NCBI GenBank assembly: GCA_019454045.1
Contig: SKCR01048523.1
Coordinates: 1-64,000 of the forward strand
Length of the DNA stretch: 64,000 bases
Direction of reading: 5' to 3'
From: Zanthoxylum bungeanum
Lineage: Eukaryota; Streptophyta; Magnoliopsida; Sapindales; Rutaceae
Part shown: positions 23,762-35,714 of the stretch, one piece after another
Layout: each line of letters opens with the position of its first letter
Position numbering within the stretch: the stretch's first letter is position 1
Program-made: the position numbers and the translations under genes
Notes under the pieces: model-generated
Databases searched by the model: none
The model's input: the letters and a program-made list of their open reading frames with translations, nothing else
What the model was told of the DNA's origin: nothing

Positions 23762-24530
23762 TGACGCGGAACTCACTTGGAGGATTAGGCCAAGTAAATC
23801 CCTCGCAATGGACAGAACCGTGAATTTGATTGTGTTGGAACAAAACCATTCAAAGGTCACAAAGAAGACCCACAAATGACTTATCTTTGAGAACCTTAAG
23901 ATGATTCTTTGTATTGTTCTGCTAGCACGGAGACGCCACTAAAGTTGCTACACCTTAGATAAGTCGAATTGCGTGATATAAGTGGAATCCATCCCTTAAG
24001 CAATTTTGGCCATAGCCAAGCTCTCAAGATAAAGAAAATTCGAAAATGGGTGATTAATTTCATTAATGAGATAAGTTACAATATATAGTACACTGAAAGA
24101 AACCCTAATTGATGTAAAATGTCCAAAATACCCTTAATAGTTAACTAATGACTACTTACCCTTAATAGTCATTTACTAACCTAGACAACTTTTGAAGAAG
24201 GTCAAAAGTAATAAAAACTTAATCAACAACATTGCCAAAAAAATCAATAAAGGAAAAACAACAAAATCACAAAAATCCAACAAAGGTGGCAAGTTTTTCA
24301 AAGCCATGTCTAAATTATCTCCCTGACAAAAACATCCCCAAAATTCACGGTTTTCATGTATATTGACTCAATGATGTGTTTTGAAGCCCAATAAGTCTTG
24401 TCTCGGCAGAATTTTTGGTGTTGGACTTGAATCGGCTTTATCCGTAAAAAATGTACTTGAATTTAAGATTGCTGGTGCGTTAATCTAGTATGAATTGGGT
24501 CAAGTGGAATAGCTTTGGACCCACACCATA
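23762..24530 (-). repeat. G2 LTR (right end approximate)
   Basis: The sequence starts TGACGCGGAACTCACTTGG next to the primer site, a form I associate with gypsy LTRs ending ccgcgtca. The other end must lie before the polyprotein tail at 24548. A likely edge is near the run of tgggtcc/cccaca words at 24510-24540. There is only one copy in the window, so the end cannot be set by alignment. Confidence 0.5.
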
Positions 24531-24547
24531 TAAGCCCACATATGACG

Positions 24548-24724
24548 TTAATATACACTGAGTTGTCTATCACACTCGACCATGGCTTTTTGTGTTAGCC
24601 CTTCCATTACGTCTCTGATCTTTTGAGCTCTTTGGCATTTGATTGGCCTTGTTCGCACTTGCAAAGGCTCTACCAAATTGCTTGTTGTGACATCTAATGT
24701 TCCTTGAGTGGCTGGATTCATGTC
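24548..24724 (-). pseudogene. C-terminal tail of a gypsy polyprotein
   Basis: The minus strand reads openly for about 58 codons to a TAA at 24548-24550, through NLVEPLQVRTRPIKCQRAQK and then IRDVMEGLTQ. This resembles the basic EPLQVP..GPITRSRAKK-type tail found in plant gypsy polyproteins (recalled, not searched). It lies on the far side of the G2 LTR from the primer site, so that LTR would be the 3' LTR of this second body. The upstream coding part is not recognisable. Confidence 0.45.
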
Positions 24725-26180
24725 TGTAATTAAAAATGGATCAATTATTAGAACTTATTAGAATCAGACAGTTATTCAGGGCCAAAAAAAACATACCATG
24801 AGAACTCAGTTATGCAAGGAAAGATACATGTGTGTAATACATCATCATTTACATAGACGATAGAACAGTTCAAAGACATCGCGTCTACTGGTCAGTTAGT
24901 AAAGTAAATATATTGTCACAATGGAAGGTTCAAAGGCTGACACCTACTTATCCTATATAGTTTTCGATTCGTTAAACATGATCACCTACTTAAAATGTTT
25001 TGACGTCAAAATTTATGTTTTTGTTTTCTGCCAATTTTCATTCATGTGGATAATTGTTAGAAAATAGCTTGACTAGCTATTTTCAGGTATTATTTTGAGT
25101 ATGACCCACTTAGTGAAAGTAAGAGGTCATGAGTGATTCAGATTCTCCTCTGTGAGTACTTCAAAATCATATATTTATATGTTCAAAATAATGCTCACGT
25201 GAATGAGAAATTGTCTCTCAAAAGGCACCGATTGAGATGGAAAAATAAAAGGAATTTAGTCAATCTCACATCTAATAGAAAACCAAGGCTAAATAGGTTT
25301 ATATATAATCACTCAAGTATAGTTGAGTAAGAAGTGTTAGGAGATAGGCCTCTCTACGTACACCCAACAGGGGTGCAAATCCCAGCCACATTTGGTTCAA
25401 CTCATGTGCACCCTCACGTTCTAAATACATGAATGGTGGCCTAATTCGAACAGCCGTCTTTGCCATGTTTTCCTAATTTCCATCTTATTTTTTTAATTAA
25501 GCAGTTTTTCTTTTCTAGAATTCATAGATTGCAGTGATTTAAGCTGCTAATAATTAAAAGGAAATAAAAGAAAGCTGCTAATTAGCCGTTGAATTTAATT
25601 GCTTAATTCATATCAGTTGATTTCAATTAAATCATAGTAACATCCCTTGGTGAAATTTGGAGAGTCTAAACTTTTTTTTTAATAAAGAAAAGCCTTCTGT
25701 TTGCAAAAAGATAGAGAAAAATATTGAAAGATAGACCATCACCGAGAGGAACAATTTTACATCGCTGTGAGTATTGTTCTGTTTTACCTTTGATCAAATT
25801 ATGCCTAGCTCATGTTCGTTTGAATAATTCGATTGTAATATGAGATTATTCGACCTCATTATATCCTGGGAAACAGACGCACTGCATATCCTAAGCACCT
25901 ATTGGTAAGAGGAGAATTTATTTCAAGGACAATGTCTGTGACGGACATCAGTTTTTCATTTTTTTCGTTTCTTATTGTTTCTCCATTTTCTTATTATTTC
26001 AGCAATTGTTGTAATATTTTTTGTTGATGTACTATATTTGTGTTGAGAGTTGTTTTTTATTCTAAGGGCGATTCGAGAAATATCACTCCTCGAGCAAACC
26101 TCCCCAAGCAGTGAATTTATTTGGTAATTTGGGAACCAAATCAAACTTGGCAAGTAAATAAGAAAACACAAATGTAATAA
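24725..26180. other. Unassigned AT-rich sequence
   Basis: I see no gene, no family motif and no repeat shared with the rest of the window. Short frames (for example on + near 25133-25330 and on - near 25956-26183) are low-complexity and lack any domain. This could be decayed transposon or host intergenic DNA. Confidence 0.5.
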
Positions 26181-27700
26181 CAAAAGCTTTAACGTGGTTC
26201 AGCGGAATGGATCAACCTACGTCTAAAGATGACAAATGAGTAAAATCTTTTATTAGGAGCTCGGATTAGACCGACTTGTTCTTTCTCTCTCGCTTAAGCT
26301 TTTTTTTTTGATGAACTTTTACAAGTTATAAGAATGCTTAGAATCAAATTAACCAACCCTTTACAATGAGTTCTCAAACCCTTTATATAGTGCACCTAAA
26401 TCCATTATTCTGTCAACTAGTGATGTCACCCACGTTATCAAGTTATCACTGCGTTGGCTCTTAAAGTAAATGACATAAAATAAAGCTTGAAAATTAAAAA
26501 GATAAATAAACAATAAAGAATAATGGGTTAGAGGATCCACTTTCATTGCTTACGTCAATATGGACACGTGTCGGTTGCTTGCATAATTGATTGCTGACAT
26601 AATGATGATGTGTGTGGGCAGGCTGATTACGTCAGCGCGTCGCGACATATAAATTCCAATTTTGCCATTTTTGTAAATTTTTCGTTGTTTTGGCCCCGAT
26701 TTGATTCCAGTAAGTCCTGAAACCTTATTTATCGAAAAAATACACAAAACACATCAAAATATTCACAAAACTCAAGAAACTATACAAAATATTAAGTTAA
26801 AGGGATGGAAAATACTGATATATTTACCGCTCATCACTACTCTCTGCCATCTGAACCTCATTAATTCACTCTTTTTTGTAACTGTTACACACTCTACCCA
26901 TGTGAAAAACTTTATTCCAACCCACGCGGTTTTGTGTGTCAGTGGATAAGTCTGAGGCTCTCTTCCATCCCATCAGTAGCTGGGCTACTCCTATCTTTAT
27001 CAGTCATTGGGAGGCTCAAACTTTTGTTTAGGGCTTACGTCGTCCGTCTTAGAACATAATTCAGCAACCCCGGCTTGTATCCTCAGGTCAATACATCAAA
27101 TCAAGTGATGTCCTTACTTTCATATGCTACCATATCGGGTTGGTAGAAATGCATTAACTTCCCTCACCTTCTCTTCAAAAAGGGCTAAGCCAATATTAAG
27201 CTCTTCCTTAGTCGCATTAGTTACTGGCATGTGGAAACATTGAGAAATAGCTTCCCTTGATGACAGTCTGAATTGTTATGATTTTCTTCTAGCTTGTATC
27301 TTCTAATGATCACCTTCCTCTGGTGTTTGTGACTGTGCCTCAGTTGGTTCTTGCCAAGTCCCCTTCATTATGTCTCGAAGCCAAAATTGGAATCCTTAGG
27401 TCGGTCTTCAAATTTGGGCCTTGGGCCCCTGTCTTGGTATGTAAAACCTCTTAATATCTTTCTTCATATTTCAAATCTTCTCGGGTCTAAAAATCACCAT
27501 CAATATATGTCTCGTAGTTCTCGGTATCAACGAGTTGGTGAGTTGATATCGGGAACTATAATGGTGGTTTAGGTCATCCCCTAGTCCTCGGGTCTCAGTC
27601 AAACATCATCCTCATTGAGTTTGGAGAGCATTCATAGGGCCAAAGGATCTCACCTTATGATGATTGCTTCATTAAAGTCACACTAGGCTTGACTTCAAAA
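26181..27700. other. Unassigned sequence with a possible LTR-like edge
   Basis: The stretch at 26184-26260 contains taacgtggttcagcgg and a following ctacgtc, a pair of words common in plant LTRs, but no terminal repeat or primer site can be placed. The rest, including 26940-27660, has no recognisable coding content. Confidence 0.35.
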
Positions 27701-27708
27701 ATCTCGAC

Positions 27709-28177
27709 ATGGATCGAGCTTTAACAATCACCGAGACTGAGCTAGAGAAACTAAGGGAAATGTTCGTCATTCTAGAGGGCATCAGCCTAGCCATCCCGAG
27801 GGAATGGGACCAAGCGATCTGACCCGGAAATGATATTGTGGCATTGTGCACTGATTTATTTGATATGGGACTCTGGTTGCCCATCCAAGTGTACTTCGTA
27901 AAGATGCTATCCTCCATGCACATAGCTCCATGCCAACTGAACCTGAACAGTTGGAGAATTTTCGCCGATTTGTACATCATCTGGAGCCGAGCCGGGTTGG
28001 GAGAGCCGACCTTCTTCGAACTGAAAAGGTTTTACCGGATGAATGCCAACCCAAAAGAATACAAAGGTTCTCTCTGATCATGTTGGGGCTCCTCATCTTA
28101 TCACCAATCTCCCGGCCACCGATCACAACTTCAAGGATAAGTGGTTCTTCGACGTGGGCCCCTAGGGACAATAACAG
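27709..28177 (+). pseudogene. Gypsy gag-like remnant (Transposase_28 / putative gypsy-type domain)
   Basis: From an ATG at 27709 one frame reads through an in-frame TGA (27820-27822) to 28077. It holds VALCTDLFDMGLWLP, then QVYFVKMLSSMHIAPCQLN, then SWRIFADLYIIW and LGEPTFFELKRFY. This is the conserved pattern of the plant domain called putative gypsy-type transposon (Pfam Transposase_28), found near the gag of some Tat-like elements. After a frameshift near 28070, NFKDKWFFDVGP continues the same domain. No LTR pair can be matched to it. Confidence 0.65.
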
Positions 28178-28866
28178 TTAGTTGATGGTGAACTCATCAT
28201 AGTCTCCAATATTTTCTCTGACGGAAGTAACAACCCCACCTCTGAATTCCTTTTTACTGACTTAACAAATTTCTAAACTCTCAACCTTGTGCCGCTTTTT
28301 TGAGGGATCTCCCTTAAGTCCACCACGAGACCCGAGCCAGGGTAATGAAATCAATGGAGTTCATTGGCCACTATAGGGAACTTGTTAACTCCCCCGCCTT
28401 GGCCGAATCGGGTCTTATCCCAAGCACTCTTCTACCCCAGTCGAGGTTGGCTAGTAGGTTCTGACAGACACGCTAACTTCATATTTGTTTCCTGCATTTT
28501 TTCTCATTACTTTTCCCTATTTCTTCTTTTTGTTCTACCTGTTTCATTATTTTTCAGGAATGTATGGCTCGCGAACTCCTTTCTAACGCACTCAGGAGAT
28601 GTTACGGGCCACTCGGAGTGGGTCCAGCAGCTCTCATCCCCGAATAAATACCCCCGTCCCGCCAAAAGCCAGTGGAATTTTGTCTATTCCACAGTCGCAC
28701 CGTCACCAGGGCCTTCAAGTACTCCATCATCTACCATAATCCCGACCCCTTTAGTCCAACCTGTGGTGTGGTAGAAACTTTCCATACTTAACCATTTTCT
28801 GTAAAACTAACCCATTCATTCCTCTAAAGGATCACGCCACTAACAAACTCTAATGCTTGTAGACCT
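28178..28866. other. Tail of the decayed gypsy region; nothing further recognised
   Basis: GC-richer than the surroundings and probably still part of the gag-bearing element. Frames such as 28364-28774 on + show no domain I know. Confidence 0.35.
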
Positions 28867-28909
28867 GGCCGGAGGTTCGGTTCCGATTCAGAATCGAACC
28901 GAACCGGCC
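28867..28909. repeat. 43-bp near-perfect palindrome
   Basis: ggccggaggttcggttc is followed by cgattcagaatcg and then aaccgaaccggcc. The arms pair over about 20 bp with small bulges around a one-base centre. It lies 6 bp before the F LTR. It may be the end of a small inverted-repeat element or a chance hairpin. Confidence 0.55.
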
Positions 28910-28915
28910 GATTAC

Positions 28916-30714
28916 TGTTAGGGATATGCCCTATACCCAACTTGTGTATGGGCTATATGTACTTGTATTTGCAATATTTTCATTAATTAATAAAATGGCA
29001 ATCTTTATTATACGTGTCTTACATAAATTATATGAATCATCAAACACTGTAATAAAGCCCTTGGAGTAATAAGATGATGGCTTCCACGTCTTATAAGAAT
29101 CATTACTCTCAAACTTTCATAGTCATAGTTTTGTGAATAATGTGGGCGTTCACAAAGCGGAGAGACTACCATGATGATATGATATGGCCTTAAGTAGGGT
29201 AGCCGATCTCATCGGCTACTAGCGGAGATCCGTCCGCTTGGTGTATCACATGGATGCATGAGTTGCTCGTGTCCATCGAACTGACCGTCAAAAGTTTTCA
29301 CATGGAGTGTTTATCCCATTTGTATGTGAGAACTTTCATGTATCGATTGTCTGACTAGTCCTTAGACTTGAGGTCGTTACAATCTTATGTGTGGATCAAA
29401 TAACTTTGACATTCTCCTTCCCCGGTTCAAAAGATCTGGTCATAAGGGTATGATTAGGTCATTTGTTGAAACACATGAAGTTTGTAAAGATACAACAAAG
29501 AATCGCCACTCTCTTGGATAATATTTTCTTATAAGAGTAGTATTCCAGTTCGCGGGTTGATATGTGTGATCAGTGCTTGAGACTGTGGCCGCAGCGGAAG
29601 AATCATGTGAGATTCTTAGGTTAGTACGATTCATGACAATATCAACATCATACCTTTGACTATATGGGTAGACACTTTCCATACCCTAGGTCAAACAGTG
29701 GGGATATAGTGAGGCGAGGGACCGTATCATATGTAAATCACATACAAAATGGGTATATATCTTTCATTCTCTTTTGGGGGCCTTGGCATGTTGCTAGATG
29801 TCAACCTTGGTCATTGAAATCGAACGACCATCTGATCGGAGTATAATTTATGTTCGATTAAATTATCAGGATTCATTTCATGTCCAACTTGAGGGGAACC
29901 CAAAAGGTCACACACAACAAAGTCGAAATCAATGGTTAACAGTGCACTGTAAAAATTTAACAGCATATATGATTGATGTAGGAATTGTTCATAAATGGTT
30001 CAATGTGTTTGATTATTGAACAGATCATTTATGAGGTTCCAAAGTGGCCTATGGATTGATGAATGACGATAGGGGCACTTTGGGAATTGAAAAAATGAAT
30101 AAGAAAATAAATAAATAATTAAAAATCTTGTTGCTTTTGGAGCACCTATATAAACCCAAGGATTCTTTACAAATTTTTACACCAAAAACCTTTCATATCT
30201 TGGGTTTATATAAGTGAGCAACTCTAAAGTTTAAGAGTAAGCCACTGATTTTGAGGATCCTTAAGTCTAATTGACTAGAAGAATCTCAAGTTAAAAGTTT
30301 TGAGGTATTTGTCTAGGCTAGCACCAAGGGCAAAATACACGTGCACGCAAGACGTAGTTTTGCCGTTGAGTTTTGGCTTTGGTGTGTGCACCTTTGGAGG
30401 CCACACACTTGGGTGGCTCTTTGGAACGTGGAAGAGCTTGCTGAGTTCAAGAAAATCTTGTATATTGGTGGGAGGACTGGATGAGTCTTCGGTTCAAGTA
30501 AGTCTTTTTCTTTCTTTATTTTAATTAGAGTTCTTATGATAGTTAGCATGTTTAGGTTTATGTTCTTTGCATGTTTTATGAGTTTTTATGCTTAGAATAT
30601 ATAGTAACATACCTAGGCTTGTAGAATAATCAAAACAAATGGGTCTTAGGTAAAGGGATAGCGGCATCATAATTTTTAATTTTTCCGCTGCACACTTGCA
30701 GCCGCTTCCCAACA
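28916..30714 (+). repeat. F: copia-type LTR
   Basis: 1799 bp, starting TGTTAGGGATATGCCC and ending cttcccaaca right before a primer-binding site. The start resembles Angela/BARE-like copia LTRs (recalled). A TATA box is at 30147-30154. No second copy occurs in the window, so this is a 5' LTR whose body is lost or interrupted. Confidence 0.75.
30147..30154 (+). promoter_or_regulatory. TATA box of F LTR
   Basis: TATATAAA in the context cacctatataaacccaagg, about 1230 bp into the LTR. Confidence 0.55.
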
Positions 30715-30728
30715 GTGGTATCAGCGCG
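30715..30728 (+). other. F primer-binding site
   Basis: GTGGTATCAGCGCG follows the LTR end with one spacer base. TGGTATCA plus GCGC in place of GAGC is the initiator tRNA-Met complement with one change. Confidence 0.75.
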
Positions 30729-31212
30729 CCGTTTTTGTTTTTAATAGTTCTCTCTCATTTGAACTCGTAATTGGGTTTGTAAAAGCTCGTTGGAAAGCTA
30801 ACACCCTGAACTTACTTTTAGGCACAAGTGTTACATGATTTGGTTAAGATGTGAATTGTGAAATTGCATTTAAAATTCACGCATCTGTAAAACAATATGA
30901 ATAGTAAATTTATTTGATTAAAATAAAATACAATATCATAATTAAATATTAATCAAAGTTATTTAATGCCTAAATTAATTCCAACATATTAAAACTCATA
31001 TGCTTGATGATTCTATGTATGATTAGAATTGGCATGATTATTTAGGGTGCAAGCATCTAGAGACTTTCTAAGGTATAGAGGGTCAATTGCTTATCCCTTA
31101 GATAAGTAATTATTCCGTGATGAACTTAGAGATTTTTTACATTTGAGGCTAATAAATATAAATCACTTGTTTATAATAAAAGACATTATAAAATATACAA
31201 GTGGGGTGGGAT
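30729..31212 (+). other. F leader sequence
   Basis: Short AT-rich non-coding stretch after the primer site. No gag follows: element A interrupts at 31218, and beyond A (41920 on) the sequence is instead like the G3 leader, so F's body is probably deleted before 31217. Confidence 0.5.
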
Positions 31213-31217
31213 CAAGG
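31213..31217. repeat. Left target-site duplication of A (CAAGG)
   Basis: CAAGG abuts the TGTTAG start of A and is repeated exactly at 41915-41919. Confidence 0.92.
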
Positions 31218-31873
31218 TGTTAGACATTATGTCCCATAGCGTCACTGTTTGTAAATGATATTGTATTATTGTACAAAATTAACTATGTGATAATGAAATT
31301 GCCTTTTGCCGTTTTGTAATTTTATTTACTTTGATATATAAATGGCGAAAGTCCATATGATTAGTACTGGATTGAGATGATATGAGACAGTATCAATCCA
31401 TAAAGGTTTAATCATTAAATATCCCTAGCCGTAGTATTATTGAGACTGGACATCGATAATGCGGAATAGGCTAGTATTGCGCTTGTGCACGTTGTGAGGG
31501 CACAACGGCATAGTTCTCATATATTTAAGTATTGGATACTTATGCAAGTGCGATAGGAGGTTGTGTTTTACCGATGGTACGGAAAACAGCTTCGCTCTGG
31601 ATAGACCCCGCGGAATCCCATTGGTAGTATGTCTATGTGTCTATGGGAGGCCGCATCAGGGTAGGTGTATATGGTCTTAACCTGAGACTTACATCGCTAG
31701 TACTTGCGACAATCGGTAAACTTTGGTTTTGGTGGTTGGGGACCTTAACCGGTTCTGTGTACACCTCTTCTGGGTTTATCGAGAAGCGTAGTGTACTGGA
31801 TGTGATGTCAAGATGGAAGTATCGCTTCAGACATATGGAGGTGATGATCACGCAGGGCACAGAACTAGTACTC

Positions 31874-31880
31874 TATAAAA
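31874..31880 (+). promoter_or_regulatory. TATA box of A 5' LTR
   Basis: TATAAAA in ctctataaaaggttgc, about 656 bp into the LTR. It is conserved in the A 3' LTR (40599-40606) and in both B LTRs (47282-47289 and 55593-55600 on the minus strand). Confidence 0.65.
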
Positions 31881-32735
31881 GGTTGCAACCGTCGGGACAA
31901 TATGACCAGGTCAGGATTGTCCGATTTAAAGAGACTAGTTGCTTGATGTCCGATATATGTTTCGTACGGGGCAGACACATCTCCAGCCCTAGGCCTAGCA
32001 TGTGATCATCCGATACTGGATCGATGTACGCAATACTACGGTATACTACGCTTGATATAGATCTTATATTCCTATAAGAATATTTCTGGAGAATTGGGTA
32101 GGCATGGCGCTTTGCTAGAAGCCAACCTTGTCTTGTGAATCGGTAAAGACGTAGTACGAGGTACGTACGTGTTCGGATTATCCGACGACCGTATTTACTG
32201 CCAAACCGGAGGTCTCTTGGGTCGCTTCCCGAAGATTCACCTATGATATTTTGATTCGAATTTATTAATCTTGGATTAATTACGGAGAAACTTTATCTTG
32301 GATAAAGTGCCTTATTTAGAGAGAGAGAACGATTAATTTGGAATTAATCAGTAGATTATTATATTCGATATAATAATTGAAATTCGATTTCGACGCGAAA
32401 TTAAAATTAGATTTTAATTCGGGCATACGAGTTAATTTAAGAATAATTCGTTAGCGATGTAAATATAATTTCGCTAGGCGCGATTATTTTTAAATTCGAT
32501 TTAATTAACGTCGCGACGCAAGTTCGGTATTTCAGAAATATCGAACCCGAATGCGTGAGTGGACGTGGGCCCACTTTCATTTGGGAAACTGTGGGGCCCA
32601 CATGACACTTGTCATTATATGCATTATTTATTGATAAGGCATTGCATTTAATAGTGTACAAAACACACTCTAAGGCATTGCATGGGATAGTGTGCATTAC
32701 ACTCAAAGGTTTTGCATGGAGTTTGAGTGTTTGAC

Positions 32736-33612
32736 ACTCTAAGCCATTGCATGGTTTATGTCATAGATTTATTATTAATTTAATAATTATGACATAAATA
32801 TAAATTGATTTTTGGTAAAACAAATATCAATTAGGCTTACACAAAAATCTCTCTTCTCTCTCAAATTGCCGAGAACTCCATTGCGAGGGCAAGGAAGATT
32901 GATCTTCTATTTCTTTTTCTCCATTTTTGCTACACAAGCAAGGGATCAAAAGAGGTGATAGGGAAACCATCAAAGAGCTTGGAATACAAAGCTTGGAGCT
33001 TCAAGTCTTCTTCCTCCTCTTGCCGAATCTCCAAACTTGGAGCTTCTACCATTTGATCATCTTCTGTCTTCATCACAAGATATTGTAAGTATGATTCCGC
33101 CATACTTCATGTTATTATATATATTTTAATAGTATTTATTATGATATATATCTTTATAGTTTGATGTTTACTCTAAGCCATTGCATGGTTTATGTCATAG
33201 ATTTTTATTAATTTAATAAATTATAGACATAAATATAAATTGATTTTTGGTAAAACAAATATCATTAAACTTTACACACAAAATCTCTCTTCTCTCTCAA
33301 ATTGCCGGAACTCCATTGACAAGGGCAAGGAAGATTTGATCTTCTATTTCTCCATTTTTGCTAGCACAAGCAAGGGATCAAAAGAGGTGATAGGGAAACC
33401 ATCAAAGAGCTTGGAATACAAAGCTTGGAGCTTCAAGTCTTCTTCCTTCCTCCTCTGGCCGAATCTTCCATAACTTGGAGCTTCTACCATTTGATCATCT
33501 TCTTCATCACAAGATATTGTAAGTATGATTCCGCCATACTTCATGTTTATTATATTCTTTATAGTATTTCACATGCTTAATCTTTGTTTGGGACATATTA
33601 TAGAAACCAACA
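32736..33612 (+). repeat. 434-bp tandem duplication inside the A 5' LTR
   Basis: Both copies begin actctaagccattgcatgg (32736 and 33170). They carry the same stretch including gggatcaaaagaggtgatag and aagatattgtaagtatgatt. The first copy stops short of the final LTR sequence. The 3' LTR and B LTRs have one copy. Confidence 0.88.
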
Positions 33613-33627
33613 ATGGTATCATGAGCT
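33613..33627 (+). other. A primer-binding site
   Basis: ATGGTATCATGAGCT directly follows the LTR. It matches the initiator tRNA-Met complement except for one inserted T. B has the uninserted form. Confidence 0.8.
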
Positions 33628-33659
33628 AGGTTTAAGCATGAAATACTTTAGGTTAAATT

Positions 33660-34085
33660 TGATAAAATTGGTTGAAGCATGTTCTTGTGAAATTTGATGA
33701 ATAAGTATGCTTGCATGTATATAGAATGATGTTATATGAAATCATTTTATGAAAATGCATTGGATGATTTTTCCCCAAAATTTTAACCTTGGCCGAATGG
33801 TGTGATAAATTGGTTAAAGCATGTTCTTGTGAAATTTGATGAATAAGTATGCTTGCATGTATATAGAATGATGATACATGGAATCAATTTTATGAAAAAT
33901 GCATTGGATGATTTTTCCCCAAAATTTTGACCTTGGCCGAATGATATGGTGAAATTGATTGAAGCATGTTCTTGTGAAATTTGATTAATAAGAATGCTTA
34001 CATGTATATAGAATGATGATACATGGAATCAATTTATGAAAAATGCATTGGATGATTTTTTCCCCAAATTCATGCCTTGGCCGAA
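33660..34085 (+). repeat. Three tandem copies of a ~143-bp unit in A leader
   Basis: The word catgttcttgtgaaatttg starts at 33678, 33820 and 33965. Each unit ends in a ccttggccgaatg word after a cccc(a)aa run. B has a matching triplication at about 53800-54240. Confidence 0.8.
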
Positions 34086-35329
34086 TGTGTTGCTACTTGG
34101 AGTGGATTGAATTTTTTGTGTTTAAGATCATTGGATGACTTAGAACGTGTACGGGACGTAGATTAATAATTCAATCGGATTGAAAAACAAATCGACACAA
34201 AAAAAACTCACCTTGGCCGAATACATAGGACATGTAAAGGAGTTGATTTTTGTTAAAATTAATGTTGGACATTTATTTTGAAAATTGATGATTAATAAAT
34301 TAAATGGGTATTTTTGAAATATTTGGTTTAATACATTAATCTTGGTATTACACTTTAATTAATTGGACTTTAATGTTTGGAATATTAAAATTTATTAATG
34401 GGCTTTAATAATTTAATTGGGCCTTATGGGCTTAAAATTGGTTTTATGGCACTTAAGGGTGATTCCTTATTTGGGCTTGGTAATTAGGTTTGACCCACAT
34501 TGACCAAAGCCCAAGCCTTAATAAATCAATTCTAAGTCCATTTGACTTGAATTAAATTCAACATTGGATGTTAGTTGGGCTTTGAGGCCCAATAAGATTA
34601 GATTTAGAATCTAAGTCTTTAAAGCACATTAAAAGTGTAAACATTTAATTTGGAATTAAATAATTGAATTAGTATTGAATACGAATTAAATTAGATTTAA
34701 TAAGTAGTTCGATATAATTCGCGAATTCGTACCTTGTGTACTTATTCTCAATCGAGTTGGACTCGCGCAAAATCAAACCGTTGTTTGAACATTGGATGAT
34801 CACTTTAACAAAGACTAATTAATTGGATTAGATTGGTTGTAGAAGCATGTCTTGTTTGAATATATATGTATGTGATGAATGAATAGTGTATATCGGATGG
34901 ATATTAGAAGGGAAAGGGTAATTTTAGAAATTATTGTAAATTTGGAATTTATAAATTGGACCTGCGTGTCCAGCCTTATCTCTTTATCTCTTTGTATTCT
35001 CTTCTCACCTAATTCCCCTCAATGTAAATGAGGTTTCTCTTATTGTATTATGTAATTGGGTAGAAGTAGAATAGTGCTAGCGGGGAGAGGAAAGGGAGTG
35101 ATTTGTTCTAGGAACAAGTTGTTTATATATCCATCCGCATATCACTATTAATTTACTTTACGCGCTTTATGATGTTTTAGAAGCATGCTTAAGGGTGTAT
35201 GATGATGAGACCTAACAAAGATAAATAAATTGGTTGCCAATTACGCGAAAATCCCTCAATTTATATTAAGCGAATATCCTTCCATTGAATGGTTCTTGTT
35301 CAAGATCCGAAGTTGGCATTGGTTTGTTT

Positions 35330-35714
35330 TTGACCAAAGTCAAGACCTTTGTCAATCAAGGATGTACTTGAATCATGAGAGTTTTGTTGCATATCGGTGT
35401 CTTGTCCAAATCGTGATTTTTATTGGCCAAAGTCAAGATCACTTTTTGTCCAACGACATTGATTACGAAATTTCTTTCCTCGTCAATGGGTCCCGCTTAA
35501 CTGGAATCACTAGGTTTGTTTTTTGGCCAAAGCCAAGGCCTAGATGATTCGGAGGATAGGGTTAGGAAAATGTAATGGTTACATTGGCATTATACATATG
35601 TTTCGGACTTGGATGTCCACCTAACCGGATCTAGGAATTGGATGAGATCCAATTGATCATGGAGATCTACCTAAGTTAAATAGCATACAATTTTTATTGG
35701 CCAAAGTCAAGGTT
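35330..35714 (+). repeat. Four spaced copies of the leader motif TTGGCCAAAGTCAAG
   Basis: Copies are at 35330-35347 (ttgaccaaagtcaagacc), 35423-35440, 35523-35540 (ccaaagccaaggcc) and 35697-35714. The same four occur, in the same order, in E1, E0 and B. Confidence 0.8.

Larger units (their letters stand above)
31218..33612 (+). repeat. A 5' LTR with internal duplication
   Basis: 2395 bp from TGTTAGACATTATGTCCC to aaccaaca. It is longer than the 1972-bp 3' LTR because 32736-33169 is repeated from 33170. Several small indels also separate it from the 3' LTR around 32200-32700. Confidence 0.92.

Noticed and set aside
24725..27700. Host gene candidate in the only stretch without clear transposon signal
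   Set aside because: No frame above about 80 residues, no domain, no exon-like pattern that I can support.
28867..28909. tRNA gene or terminator from the ggttcggttcc word
   Set aside because: No cloverleaf can be formed around it, and bacterial-type terminators are not relevant here. It is a simple palindrome.
31637..32005. 122-residue frame in the A LTR, repeated at 40362-40730 and in B LTRs
   Set aside because: It recurs only because the LTR recurs. The E1-type LTRs break it, and it has no known domain. It overlaps the TATA box, so it is unlikely to be translated.
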